Source: Candidatus Electrothrix rattekaaiensis
Lineage (GTDB): Bacteria; Desulfobacterota; Desulfobulbia; Desulfobulbales; Desulfobulbaceae
Reading direction: 5' to 3'
DNA length: 64,000 nt
NCBI GenBank assembly: GCA_032595675.1
Contig: JAVQMD010000001.1
Span: forward strand, 2,202,640-2,266,639
Shown here piece after piece: positions 33,822 through 42,524 of this stretch. The position numbers and the translations under genes were made by a program. Numbering within the stretch: position 1 is the first letter of the stretch; each line of letters opens with the position of its first letter. Below the pieces are notes generated by a model. The model was not told the DNA's origin, did no database searches, and saw nothing but the letters and a program-made list of their open reading frames with translations.

Positions 33822-34094
33822 ATGGGCAATATCACTATCCGTATACCGCAACAGATTCATATTGAATATACATTGAAAAACGCAGGGCTGACCAGGCGTA
33901 TCCTTGATTTGCTCAATGCTTTGATTGTTCGGGACGGCAGCCCGGATGTACATTCTGTTGATCTTGACGACACTGTGACAGAGGAAGAACCGCGTTTAGG
34001 CGATCTGGCCCTGCAGCTCTTCGGTGCCGATGCCGGAGTTGACCTGAATCTGCCGCAACACCGCGCTCATCAGCCTCTGGAGTTGGAGCCGTGA
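33822..34094 (+). CDS. vapB: VapB-type antitoxin
   Basis: A 90-residue protein with an N-terminal strand GNITIRIPQQIHIEYTL followed by helices, a DNA-binding-like start, and an acidic tail (VDLDDTVTEEEP). The start ATG 33822 has AAAGGAGG about 10 bases upstream. It overlaps vapC by four bases (GTGA), so the pair is translationally coupled and should autoregulate through the leader repeat. The exact antitoxin subfamily is uncertain. Confidence 0.72.
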   Translation: MGNITIRIPQQIHIEYTLKNAGLTRRILDLLNALIVRDGSPDVHSVDLDDTVTEEEPRLGDLALQLFGADAGVDLNLPQHRAHQPLELEP

Positions 34095-34507
34095 TCCTGC
34101 TGGATACCAATATAATTTCCGAAGTGATGCGCCGGAAGCCTTCGGACAGGGTGCTGGGCTGGCTGAACCTCCGAAACAAGGAGGAGTTATTCGTCTCCAG
34201 CATTACCATTGCGGAAATCTGTTACGGCTTGCGTATTTTACCGGTCGGTCAACGCAAGAAACAGCTTGAGACACATTTTGAACAATTTATTGCTCAGGGG
34301 TTCACCGGGCGTATCATTGGATTTGACGAGTCTGCAGCCCGTGTCTATGCGGAAATTATGGGCCTGCGCAAAGAAAAAGGCCGTCCCATGAGTCTCCCCG
34401 ACGGCCAGATCGCCGCTGTCGCCCGGAGCAATAACTTGGCTTTGGCAACCCGTAATATACGTGATTTTGGACATTGCGAGATTGAACTGATCAATCCTTT
34501 TGAGTAA
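34091..34507 (+). CDS. vapC: PIN-domain ribonuclease toxin VapC
   Basis: A 138-residue PIN nuclease (FitB/VapC type) that cleaves tRNA or rRNA when freed from its antitoxin. The acidic residues are all present: D in ILLDTNIISE, E in SSITIAEICYG, D in LPDGQIAAVA and the final ATRNIRDF (N/D). The GTG start at 34091 overlaps the vapB stop. Its length is standard, so this TA pair appears intact, unlike the two broken modules nearby. Confidence 0.92.
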   Translation: MILLDTNIISEVMRRKPSDRVLGWLNLRNKEELFVSSITIAEICYGLRILPVGQRKKQLETHFEQFIAQGFTGRIIGFDESAARVYAEIMGLRKEKGRPMSLPDGQIAAVARSNNLALATRNIRDFGHCEIELINPFE

Positions 34508-34591
34508 ATCGCTTTTATGACAACTGGCTGAAAGAACTCCAATCTTCTTCGGAGCCGGAGAAAACCCTGCCTTACCGGGCAAATAACCCGA

Positions 34592-34745
34592 CGGAACAGG
34601 AAAAAAAGGCCCTGCAACGGGGCAAAACCGCACCGGAGCAGGTGAAACACATTCTGGAGCGGTACGAAATAACGCTGGAGCAGGAAAAAGTGGTTCCGGA
34701 GCGGGTAAAAACGGCTCTGTAGCGGGAGAAAGTCGTTCTGTAGCA
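34592..34745. repeat. Degenerate 21-bp tandem repeat
   Basis: Units of exactly 21 bp start at 34592, 34613, 34634, 34655, 34676, 34697 and 34718, each near C(T/C)GGAGCGGGNAAAAAC. In one + frame they encode a heptad-like series (PEQVKHI, LERYEIT, LEQEKVV, PERVKTA) that stops at TAG 34718, but no start codon precedes it, so this may be the remains of a coiled-coil gene. The rest of the gap 34508-34892 shows no gene. Confidence 0.75.
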
Positions 34746-34892
34746 CGTTTCTCTGATTTTCCCCCGTCCCAGGACGGTTTTCTCCCTGCCCGCAGCAGGA
34801 TAACACCGTCCCTTATCCTGTATTCACGATGCCGTTCAAATTTCCCAAGTCATATCCTGTTGAAAAACATATCGAATAAATTGATTACGACT

Positions 34893-36107
34893 ATGAAACA
34901 ACCAGACATCCTCTCCCAAATCGCTCTCGGTGAAGACAGCACCCGGCAATTTAAGGCGGATATAAAAAACGTCGAATCTTTGGCCGCTGAGATGGCGGCC
35001 TTTGCCAACACCAACGGCGGCACCATCTTTATCGGCGTGGCGGATGACGGCTCTACCCCCGGACTTTCGCAAAAGGACGTAGGCCGAATCAACCAGCTGA
35101 TCAGCAATGCGGCCAGTCAAGGCGTTCGCAGTCCGCTGACGGTGGAAACCGAAAATCTGGCTGTGGAAAACGGTCAACTTGTGATTGTGCTGCGGGTTCC
35201 CAAAGGGATTGATAAGCCCTACTTTGATAAGAACGGCATCATCTGGCTGAAAACCGGTTCAGATAAGCGACGGGTAAACTCCAAGGAAGAACTGCGTAGA
35301 CTGTTTCAGATCACTGCACAGTTCCATGCTGACGAACTGCCAACCAAGGCAAGTATCGACAAAGTGGACAAACTCCGCTTCCGAGATTTCCTCCGGGATT
35401 TCTATGAAATGGAATACCCTGATTCCATTGAAGAACGAACCCGCCTGCTCCAGAATATGAATCTGGCCACCGATGACGGGAATCTCAACCTGGGCGGGCT
35501 ACTGATGTTTGGCGAACAGCCGGAATTGATCATGCCCCAGTTTGTGGTCAAAGGAATCCGCTATCCCGGTAATGAAATTCACGCCTCAGATTACATGGAC
35601 ACCGAGGATTTTGTCGGCCCTCTGCCGAAAATCTTTGCCGATGTCCTGGCCTTCATCATGCGCAATCTCCACAAAGTACAGGCCGGGCGCGGGGTGAATT
35701 CTCCAGGTATACCAGAAGTGCCCAAAACAGTCTTTGAAGAGTTACTGGTCAATGCCCTGGTCCATCGGGATTATCTGGTCAGCGCGGCCATCCGGGTGTT
35801 TATCTATGACAACCGCATTGAAATCATCAGCCCAGGTCACCTGCCCAATAATCTGACCGTTGAAAAAATCCGTGCTGGCAACGCCAATATCCGCAATCCC
35901 ATTCTCGTTTCTTACGTTGCCAAAGGGCTGCTGCCCTACCACGGCTTAGGATCAGGGATCAAACGCGCCCTTTCCGCATGGCCGGATATCGAGTTTCAGG
36001 ATGATCATGAAGGCTGTCTGTTTACAGCAATAATCCATCGGAAACCCTTAGAACAACTGAGCGGATCAAGCGCCGGAGGAAAAAAAATCGTCCTGGAGGG
36101 GTGTTGA
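34893..36107 (+). CDS. AlbA_2/Schlafen-type domain protein with RecG-like ATP-binding C-terminus
   Basis: A 404-residue protein. The N-terminus has the AlbA_2 (Schlafen-like) motif: EDSTRQFKADIKNVESLAAEMAAFANTNGG in part, then IFIGVADDGS. The C-terminal half has a GHKL-like HATPase_c_4 region, with EELLVNALVHRDYL, NRIEIISPGHLPNN and GLGSGIKRAL. Such proteins are annotated as transcriptional regulators or RecG-related and are common in defence and mobile regions; the true activity is unknown. ATG 34893 is chosen over TTG 34860. Confidence 0.85.
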   Translation: MKQPDILSQIALGEDSTRQFKADIKNVESLAAEMAAFANTNGGTIFIGVADDGSTPGLSQKDVGRINQLISNAASQGVRSPLTVETENLAVENGQLVIVLRVPKGIDKPYFDKNGIIWLKTGSDKRRVNSKEELRRLFQITAQFHADELPTKASIDKVDKLRFRDFLRDFYEMEYPDSIEERTRLLQNMNLATDDGNLNLGGLLMFGEQPELIMPQFVVKGIRYPGNEIHASDYMDTEDFVGPLPKIFADVLAFIMRNLHKVQAGRGVNSPGIPEVPKTVFEELLVNALVHRDYLVSAAIRVFIYDNRIEIISPGHLPNNLTVEKIRAGNANIRNPILVSYVAKGLLPYHGLGSGIKRALSAWPDIEFQDDHEGCLFTAIIHRKPLEQLSGSSAGGKKIVLEGC

Positions 36108-36140
36108 CAACACTGGCAGACAATTCAAAATTGATGAATT

Positions 36141-36212
36141 GTTGACAGCGTCTTCATTTCCTGCAAGGATTATCTGTGAGAGCTATCAGAAACCGCAAAA
36201 GGAGGCAGCGTA
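36141..36212 (+). repeat. Antitoxin leader repeat, copy 2
   Basis: A 72-bp block nearly identical to 33751-33821, from GTTGACAG to AAAAGGAGGCAGCGTA, ending at the ATG of the Phd-type gene. It differs by about ten substitutions. The same leader before two unrelated antitoxins points to recombination between TA cassettes. Confidence 0.85.
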
Positions 36213-36446
36213 ATGAAAACAATGGCAATTAGTCAATTTAAAGCCCATGCATTACGAATTATCAGTCAAATAGCAGAAAATCATGAACCGATGATTATTA
36301 CCAAAAGAGGCAAACCCCTAGCTCGAATTCTGCCGTATGAGGAAACACGGTCTTCACCGAAACCGGGTCGACTTGCAGATACTCTTGTGTTTGAAGAAGA
36401 TATCGTTTCTCCGCTGGGCGAGGACATGTGGGAGTCATGTTCTTAA
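36213..36446 (+). CDS. Phd/YefM-family antitoxin, orphan
   Basis: A 77-residue protein with the Phd signature: KTMAISQFKAHALRIISQI, then EPMIITKRGKPLARILPY. These proteins bind their own promoter and neutralise a partner toxin through the C-terminal tail (here RLADTLVFEEDI...MWE). No toxin follows: after the stop only a 21-codon frame (MFLKILFNIYRND) overlaps by one frame shift, and then ubiX starts. The toxin has been lost. Confidence 0.88.
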   Translation: MKTMAISQFKAHALRIISQIAENHEPMIITKRGKPLARILPYEETRSSPKPGRLADTLVFEEDIVSPLGEDMWESCS

Positions 36447-36504
36447 AAATCCTCTTCAATATTTATCGGAATGATATGAAAGCAAGGATCAGGAAACACT
36501 GAAA

Positions 36505-37101
36505 ATGGAAAAAACGACTGCTTCAGTAAATAAGCAAGGTCAAACGCGCCGCATCATCCTCGCCATAACCGGGGCCACCGGCATGCTCTATGTCACGGCC
36601 CTGCTTGACCTGCTGGCCGACCAGAATGTGGAGGTAGACGCGATCATCTCGGATTCCGGCAGAAAGGTACTCCGGCTGGAGCAGGACATGGCCCCGGAAG
36701 ACCTGCCCGCTGTCAGCCGCTGGTTTGCTGCGACCGACTTCACGGCCCCGCCCGCCTCAGGATCGGCCCGTTATGATGCCATGATCATCCTACCCTGCAC
36801 CGTCGGCACCCTCGGGGCCATTGCCAGCGGCTTTTCCGGTAACCTGATCCACCGAGCTGCCGATGTCACCCTTAAAGAACGACGCCCCTTGATCCTTGCG
36901 GTCCGCGAGACCCCGCTCAACCGCACCCATCTCAAAAACATGCTGACTCTGCATGATGCCGGGGCAACCATCTGCCCGCCCATGCCCTCGTTTTATCTTC
37001 ATCCTCCTGATCTTCAGGCAATGGCCCGCCAATTTGCCGGGCGGATCTGTGACCAAATCGGCCTCCATCTGAAAGACTTACCCCGCTGGCAGGGCGTTTA
37101 A
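36505..37101 (+). CDS. ubiX: Flavin prenyltransferase (UbiX family)
   Basis: A 198-residue flavoprotein that prenylates FMN to make the cofactor of UbiD-type decarboxylases, used in quinone synthesis. The FMN loop reads AITGATGMLYVTALLDLL; Thr replaces the usual Ser of GASG. Other signatures are ISDSGRKVL, the IILPCTVGTLGAIASGFSGNLIHRAADVTLKE-type block, and RETPLNRTHLKNMLTLHDAGATICPP-type block. In related genomes it accompanies mqnA and menG, so the 6 kb between menG and ubiX looks inserted (inference). Confidence 0.9.
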   Translation: MEKTTASVNKQGQTRRIILAITGATGMLYVTALLDLLADQNVEVDAIISDSGRKVLRLEQDMAPEDLPAVSRWFAATDFTAPPASGSARYDAMIILPCTVGTLGAIASGFSGNLIHRAADVTLKERRPLILAVRETPLNRTHLKNMLTLHDAGATICPPMPSFYLHPPDLQAMARQFAGRICDQIGLHLKDLPRWQGV

Positions 37102-37237
37102 GCTTGCCGCCATAGGCTGAATCCTGTTAAAGTCGCGGAACAGAGCGATATTAACTCTGGCTGAAAGGCAAGGTTGCCTGCCGGATCGTATTGCAGTATT
37201 GCAGGTGAGAAAAACGTATAAACACAAGGAGAACGCT

Positions 37238-38146
37238 ATGCGTTGGCAGGGGAAACGAAAAAGTGACAATATTGAAGACCGACGCAATGAGCGTGTTTCC
37301 GGGGCCGGAGGTTTCGGCAACAGCAACGGCATATTGCGCCTGTTGCCAATGGCCGTGAAATTTCTTGGCTTCAAGGGAACCGCTGTCGTGGTCATCTGTT
37401 TGGGGGCCTACGGTCTCTTTTCAGGAAATCTCGGCAACATGTTGGCCGTCCTTGGTCTCCAGCAGGGAACGTCAATCAGCACGTCCAAGGAACCGATTCA
37501 AGAAACTGCGGCGGAAAAAGAACTGGTAGATTTTGTTGCAGTGGTTCTGGCTGATACCGAAGCAACCTGGAGCACCTTGTTTCAGCAGCAAGGGGGAACC
37601 TATGAGGAACCTCGCCTTGTGTTATTCCGCGACGCGGTGAAATCCGCCTGCGGCATGGCTGGATCCGCCACCGGGCCCTTCTACTGTCCCGGTGACCAAC
37701 AGGTCTATATCGACCTAGGCTTTTTCGACCAGCTAAAAAATCGTTTCAACGCGCCGGGCGACTTTGCTCAGGCCTATGTTGTGGCCCATGAAATAGGCCA
37801 TCATGTGCAGAAGCTGTTAGGCACCTCCGACAAAGTACACGCAGCCCGGAAAACACGCAGCAAGGTGGAAGGAAACAAACTTTCGGTTTTGCAGGAATTA
37901 CAGGCCGACTGCTATGCAGGTGTATGGGCCTACCATGCTGGCAACCAAGATCTGCTCGAAAAGGGCGATCTGGAAGAAGGCCTTGCTGCGGCCAGTGCCA
38001 TCGGTGACGATACCTTGCAGAAGCAGGCCAAAGGGTATGTCAGCCCGGACTCCTTTACCCACGGCAGTTCCGCGCAAAGGGTGCAATGGTTTAAAATCGG
38101 TTTGGCAAGCGGCAGGATGGACAGTTGCAACACCTTACCGCAATAA
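37238..38146 (+). CDS. Neutral zinc metallopeptidase (YpfJ family)
   Basis: A 302-residue membrane-anchored protein. A basic N-terminus rich in Gly is followed by one TM helix (GTAVVVICLGAYGLFS). The zinc site HEIGHH lies at about residue 184, with the third ligand probably in ELQADCYAGVWA (Glu/Asp). The terminal part has the FTHGSSAQRVQWFKIGL motif of the family. Physiological substrates are unknown. I chose ATG 37238, with AAGGAG seven bases upstream. A strong terminator follows. Confidence 0.9.
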   Translation: MRWQGKRKSDNIEDRRNERVSGAGGFGNSNGILRLLPMAVKFLGFKGTAVVVICLGAYGLFSGNLGNMLAVLGLQQGTSISTSKEPIQETAAEKELVDFVAVVLADTEATWSTLFQQQGGTYEEPRLVLFRDAVKSACGMAGSATGPFYCPGDQQVYIDLGFFDQLKNRFNAPGDFAQAYVVAHEIGHHVQKLLGTSDKVHAARKTRSKVEGNKLSVLQELQADCYAGVWAYHAGNQDLLEKGDLEEGLAAASAIGDDTLQKQAKGYVSPDSFTHGSSAQRVQWFKIGLASGRMDSCNTLPQ

Positions 38147-38154
38147 CCCCACAT

Positions 38155-38191
38155 AAAAAAGGCCGGGGCAGATATCTGCCCCGGCCTTTTT
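38155..38191. terminator. Bidirectional intrinsic terminator
   Basis: AAAAAA, then the perfect 26-bp palindrome GGCCGGGGCAGAT + complement (38161-38186), then TTTTT. It serves the metallopeptidase gene and the convergent BI-1 gene. Confidence 0.95.
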
Positions 38192-38229
38192 CCGTGTTGC
38201 TTCTTAACCCGCTTGCAAGAGAGAAAGGC

Positions 38230-38943
38230 TTAGTCGCGTCCGCCGCCGAAGAAGGTGAGCAGCATCCAGAAAAGATTTATAAAATCTAAGTAGAGTCTTA
38301 GTGCTCCGATAATTGCTCCCTTCTGAACATATTCTTCTCCTTGTGTCATGATTCCCTGCTCACCCATTGTTTTAATACTCTGGGTATCATAGGCTGTCAG
38401 GCCGACAAAAACCAGGACACCGACACCGGATATTGCCAGCTGCAGCGATGAACTTCCTAAAAACATGTTAACCACCGAGGCGATAATAATGCCGATCAGC
38501 CCCATGAACATAAAAGATCCCATGCCGGAAAGGTCTTTTTTGGTGACCATGCCGAAGACCGCCATTGCCCCGAACATCCCGGCTGTGATCATGAAGGTGC
38601 CTGCAATGGATGCGCCGGTGTACCTGAGAAAGATAACAGACATGGTTAATCCGTTTAAGGCCGCATAACCGATGAACAAGGCGGTTGCGGTTGCTGCCTT
38701 TATCTTTTCGACCCGAGCGGAAAGATAAATAACCATTCCCAGTTCGGCAAAAATCAAAAGGAGGTACAGCGGTGACCTAGCAATAGATAATGTCAATCCG
38801 CTGGCGGCTGCAACCCAGGCGATAACGCCGGTCAGTGCCAATCCTGCCGCCATCCAGTTAAAAACCTTGGCCAGGAATATCGTTGAAGCCTCCTGCCGCG
38901 CTCTGGTATTCACTGCGGTAGTGCTCGCATACTTTGTTTCCAT
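38230..38943 (-). CDS. Bax inhibitor-1/YccA family membrane protein
   Basis: A 237-residue protein with seven hydrophobic helices. It begins with an N-terminal cytoplasmic segment (STIFLAKVFNWMAAGLALTG), contains SVIFLRYTGASIAGTFMITAGMFG-type sequence and ends with ALRLYLDFINLFWMLLTFFGGGRD-type sequence, the characteristic family ending with the LYLDFINLF motif. In E. coli, YccA modulates the FtsH protease; other members leak Ca2+. I chose ATG 38943, with AGGAG upstream, over a start 25 codons earlier. Confidence 0.93.
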   Translation of the reverse strand: METKYASTTAVNTRARQEASTIFLAKVFNWMAAGLALTGVIAWVAAASGLTLSIARSPLYLLLIFAELGMVIYLSARVEKIKAATATALFIGYAALNGLTMSVIFLRYTGASIAGTFMITAGMFGAMAVFGMVTKKDLSGMGSFMFMGLIGIIIASVVNMFLGSSSLQLAISGVGVLVFVGLTAYDTQSIKTMGEQGIMTQGEEYVQKGAIIGALRLYLDFINLFWMLLTFFGGGRD

Positions 38944-39079
38944 ATTGTATAGTCTCCTGATAAATTTTATAGGATTTGCCACGTTGTACCGATTTATCAT
39001 CAGTCGGCAATACTTCAATCATCTTTAATTAATGTAACCACTCTGCTGAAGCAAGGCAAGAAATTCAGGAGAAAATATC

Positions 39080-39838
39080 ATGAAAATAGCGATCAGCGGC
39101 AAGGGCGGCGTCGGCAAGACAACCATTATGGCTCTGCTGGCCGGACAACTGAAAAAACAGGGGCGCAAGGTATTGGTGATTGATGCCGATCCCAGTCCGC
39201 ATATGGCGGAAACCTTGGGTATCAGAGATGCAAAAAAGGTCAAGCCCATTGCCGAGATGGGCAAGCTGCTGGCGGAACGTGCCGGAAAAACCCAAGGCTC
39301 GCCTTTTTACAACCTCAACCCGGAGGTTAATGATCTGCTCCGGGATTTTATGCTGGAGCAGGACGGTATTCGCCTGATGATCCTCGGGGCGGTTCAGACA
39401 GCAGAAGGCGGTTGCGCCTGCCCGGAAAACCATGTGCTCCGCAAGATGCTCAAAAAGATGCTGCTTACTGCTGATGAGACCGTGTTACTGGATATGGAAG
39501 CCGGGGTGGAACATCTGGGCCGGGGCACTGTGGCCGGGGCCGATTGTCTCCTGATTGTGACCATTCCCTCCAGATCGGGTATCCGCACAGCCCTGAAAAT
39601 CAGAAAAATGGCCGATGCTGTTGGGATACCTCGGGTTTATTTTGTCGGCAACCTAGTGCAGGATGAGCAGGATGAACAATTTCTTGAGCAGGAGCTAGGA
39701 GAGCGGCCTGTTGTTTTTTTCCCGGACTCCAAAGCAGTACGCCGAGCCGAACGGGCTGAACAGGCAATTGTAACGATTAATGAAGGTCTAAATGATGCGC
39801 CGGAACAACTTGTGCGCATGCTGCTGTCACAAGGATAA
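39080..39838 (+). CDS. cooC: CooC-like nickel-insertion/MinD-type ATPase
   Basis: A 252-residue P-loop ATPase of the SIMIBI class. Deviant Walker A GKGGVGKTT at residues 7-15, VLVIDADPSPHMAETLG switch region, and a CxC motif (GGCACPEN) that in CooC binds metal between subunits. The DMEAGVEHLGRGT block is typical of CO-dehydrogenase maturation factors. No CO dehydrogenase gene is in the window, so its client lies elsewhere. Start is ATG 39080 with a CAGGAG site. Confidence 0.88.
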   Translation: MKIAISGKGGVGKTTIMALLAGQLKKQGRKVLVIDADPSPHMAETLGIRDAKKVKPIAEMGKLLAERAGKTQGSPFYNLNPEVNDLLRDFMLEQDGIRLMILGAVQTAEGGCACPENHVLRKMLKKMLLTADETVLLDMEAGVEHLGRGTVAGADCLLIVTIPSRSGIRTALKIRKMADAVGIPRVYFVGNLVQDEQDEQFLEQELGERPVVFFPDSKAVRRAERAEQAIVTINEGLNDAPEQLVRMLLSQG

Positions 39839-39907
39839 AGGGGAAGCGTGCTGAAATGTTGAAAGGAGTAGTCCTCACCGTGTAAATCGGGCACCAAGTC
39901 GGGTAAA

Positions 39908-40192
39908 TTAAAATGCCCAAAGGAGTTGCTGCACGTCAGAGTTGTTTGTGCTCTCATGGTCCAATTTTCTTCCTACAAAAAAACTTTGGACATAAAACAG
40001 GATGCAAAAATGTTGGGGAGTGATTTTACTGCCGTGAAGGAAAATCCGTTCATCACCGGTCAGGAGAAACCAACATGTTATAAAAAGAAATCCTAGAGTC
40101 AGAGAACCCAGAGTAATAAAAAGAATTTTTTCAAATGCGTTTATTTCTTCCCGTTCTTTTTCAACATTCAGCTGATCTTTTTTAACAACCAT
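39908..40192 (-). CDS. Small membrane protein of unknown function
   Basis: A 94-residue protein with a charged N-terminus (VVKKDQLNVEKEREEINAFEK), one clear TM helix (ILFITLGSLTLGFLFITCWFLL) and a short tail with a second weakly hydrophobic patch. No family is recognised. I chose ATG 40192 because GAGGAGGGG lies just upstream, and a consensus promoter is present at 40307-40334, which makes the gene credible. Confidence 0.65.
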   Translation of the reverse strand: MVVKKDQLNVEKEREEINAFEKILFITLGSLTLGFLFITCWFLLTGDERIFLHGSKITPQHFCILFYVQSFFVGRKLDHESTNNSDVQQLLWAF

Positions 40193-40306
40193 ATGCTCCC
40201 CTCCTCGCCCTAGCAATAGAGACATATATTTTTTGTACCCTTCTACACGAAAAATAAAGTTTTTTAAACAGTTAAGCCTAACTGATAATCAATACCAATT
40301 AGATTC

Positions 40307-40334
40307 ATTCTACCATATAATGGACATATGTCAA
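40307..40334 (-). promoter_or_regulatory. Sigma-70 promoter for the 40192 gene
   Basis: On the minus strand TTGACA, a 16-bp spacer and TAGAAT. The start of transcription would be near 40300, giving a leader of about 110 nt. The rest of the AT-rich gap 40193-40545 shows nothing else convincing. Confidence 0.75.
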
Positions 40335-40545
40335 CAATGTTTCCTGGAAAATAACGTACCAAAAAACTCAATAATACAAAAAACATAAAAAACAAACTGC
40401 ATTTTTTCATATCGAAAGGAGAAAAAAACAAAGCAAGCATGAATGAAGCAGACTTAATTTGGATCTTACAACGCATCTGCCTCTGCTTCTGCTTAAACTC
40501 AAGTTCATACGGCAGAGTGTGGGTGGGGAGCTGCCAGCTGTCTCT

Positions 40546-41433
40546 CTAGCATCTAGTGCAGGAGAATTGAGCAACCAACTCATCTCGATACAGTTCAACA
40601 AAGGCATCAATATCTTGTTGCCAATCCTGCATCAAATTAATCTTCTGCTCTTTCAGGACGCTGTTTTCCAGAATAGAATTAGCCGGACGGTGGGCCGGGG
40701 TGGGATATTCCGCAGTGGTACAGGGTTGAAGAGAAAACGCACCCCCCATAGATTGAAGAAAGTACTTTGCGCCCGCATACCAGGTACCGGATTTCTCCGC
40801 AGTGGCGTGGGCAATGCCGGTGAGTTCAGAAGCCAGCAGCTGTTTGATCTGCCGTGCCAGGGTCATGGTCCAGGTCAATGAGCCGTACTGGTCGTCAACC
40901 ACCCGAATGGTTCGTTCAGGATCAGCCATTGCAAGGCGCAACATGGTCTTGAGAAAATTATTCCCTCCGATCCCGTAGAGCCAAGAGGTGCGCAGGATGA
41001 GAAAATCATCCATCCTTTCCGCAATTGCCTGCTCCCCGGCCAGCTTACTTTTTCCATAAACAGACAGGGGGCCGACAGTATCCTGTTCTGTATACGGTTC
41101 AGGAACCGGTTTATCACCGGCAAAAACATAATCGGTTGAAATATGGATAAGCCGAGCACTGCCTGCTGCACAGGCCTCAGCCAACTTGGCAGCCCCTTGA
41201 GCATTGACTGCCCAGCAGGCATCCTGCTCGCTTTCACACCGATCCACCGCAGTATAGGCAGCGCAGTTGACAACCACATCCGGTTGCAGCTCCTTGATTT
41301 CACGTCGCACCTGCTCAGAATGCGTAATATCTACTTGCTTTGAGGTACGGCCATGCACGGTATGCTCTTCTCCCATGACCGTAAGGCAATCCTGCCCCAG
41401 TTGACCGCCTGCACCTGTTATAAGAATATTCAT
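40546..41433 (-). CDS. rfbD: dTDP-4-dehydrorhamnose reductase
   Basis: A 295-residue SDR enzyme that reduces dTDP-4-keto-L-rhamnose to dTDP-L-rhamnose for O-antigen or other surface glycans. The Rossmann loop is NILITGAGGQLGQD, followed by NCAAYTAVDRCE, the catalytic ISTDYVF...YGKSK pair (Tyr-x3-Lys) and RTSWLYG. The ATG overlaps the rfbA stop by one base (TAATG). The genes rfbB and rfbC needed for the same pathway are not in the window. Confidence 0.95.
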   Translation of the reverse strand: MNILITGAGGQLGQDCLTVMGEEHTVHGRTSKQVDITHSEQVRREIKELQPDVVVNCAAYTAVDRCESEQDACWAVNAQGAAKLAEACAAGSARLIHISTDYVFAGDKPVPEPYTEQDTVGPLSVYGKSKLAGEQAIAERMDDFLILRTSWLYGIGGNNFLKTMLRLAMADPERTIRVVDDQYGSLTWTMTLARQIKQLLASELTGIAHATAEKSGTWYAGAKYFLQSMGGAFSLQPCTTAEYPTPAHRPANSILENSVLKEQKINLMQDWQQDIDAFVELYRDELVAQFSCTRC

Positions 41434-42341
41434 TACCCTACCAACCCCTCCTTCAGTTTTGCATTCTCCATCTTTGCATCTTCCAGCATCGCCATTAAAT
41501 AATGACCGTACTGATTTTTCATCATTGATGCAGCAAGCTGGGCAACCTGATCAGCCGTGATATACCCCTGGCGATAAGCAATTTCTTCTACACAGGCGAT
41601 CTTCAACCCTTGGCGATCCTGTACCGCCTGCACATAACTTGACGCCTGCTGTAAGGACTCATGAGTCCCTGTATCCAACCAGCAAAACCCCCGCCCCAGC
41701 AGTTCTACACGCAGTTTTCCCTGCTTGAGGTAGCAGGTGTTGATATCGGTAATTTCAAGCTCACCGCGTGGAGAGGGTTTTATTGAGGCCGCAATATCCA
41801 CCACCGAATTATCATAAAAATACAAGCCGGGTACTGCATAGCGTGATTTGGGTTTTGCAGGTTTTTCCTCAATCCCGATAACTTTCCTCTCCGCATCAAA
41901 TTCGACAACGCCGTATCGTTCTGGATCCTTAACCAGATACCCGAAGATGGTTCCTCCGTCTGTGAGTTTGCTGCATCGCTGGACGATCCCGGCAAAACCC
42001 TGCCCGAAAAAAATATTATCCCCCAGCACAAGGGCGACCGACTCATTCCCGATAAACTCCTTGCCAATCAGGAATGCCTGTGCCAATCCTTCCGGACGGG
42101 GTTGCTCGGCATAGGAAATATTCAGGCCAAGCTGTGTTCCGTCTCCGAACAGTTCAATAAACCTCGGCAAATCCTCAGGTGTGGAAATAATCAGGATATC
42201 GCGAACTCCGGCCAGCATAAGCACGGACAGCGGATAATAGATCATGGGTTTATCGTAGACCGGAATCAGCTGTTTGCTCATCACCTTGGTCAACGGATAC
42301 AGGCGCGTCCCGGAGCCGCCTGCAAGAATTATACCTTTCAT
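41433..42341 (-). CDS. rfbA: Glucose-1-phosphate thymidylyltransferase
   Basis: A 302-residue nucleotidyltransferase that makes dTDP-glucose, the first step of dTDP-rhamnose synthesis. It begins [17 protein letters not shown], then [28 protein letters not shown] (metal Asp) and [20 protein letters not shown]-type sequence. I chose ATG 42341, preceded by GGGAGAG; the frame runs 31 codons further but that part is not conserved in the family. It is coupled to rfbD. Confidence 0.95.
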   Translation of the reverse strand: MKGIILAGGSGTRLYPLTKVMSKQLIPVYDKPMIYYPLSVLMLAGVRDILIISTPEDLPRFIELFGDGTQLGLNISYAEQPRPEGLAQAFLIGKEFIGNESVALVLGDNIFFGQGFAGIVQRCSKLTDGGTIFGYLVKDPERYGVVEFDAERKVIGIEEKPAKPKSRYAVPGLYFYDNSVVDIAASIKPSPRGELEITDINTCYLKQGKLRVELLGRGFCWLDTGTHESLQQASSYVQAVQDRQGLKIACVEEIAYRQGYITADQVAQLAASMMKNQYGHYLMAMLEDAKMENAKLKEGLVG

Positions 42342-42524
42342 ATATCTCTCCCAAGCCTCCTGAAAACACTTGCTCCTTGCCTCAGGGGCTGATTCTATGA
42401 TATGAATTAACTCATTACCTTTCTCGTTACTCAAATATTAAACTTGAGTATAACGTATTTATTTTTGTTGTTCAAAATTTGTTTGGCAAAAGATTTCCAT
42501 TCCATCAAATACTAGAGGTCAGTT

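Noticed and set aside
34345-34806. 153-codon minus frame with LQ-x-x-F-x-P heptads
   Set aside because: It is the reverse reading of the 21-bp repeat plus antisense of vapC; any 21-bp repeat gives heptads in all open frames.
40264-40476. 70-codon minus hydrophobic frame
   Set aside because: AT-rich intergenic sequence readily gives Phe/Leu-rich frames; no ribosome site, and it overlaps the promoter of the 40192 gene.
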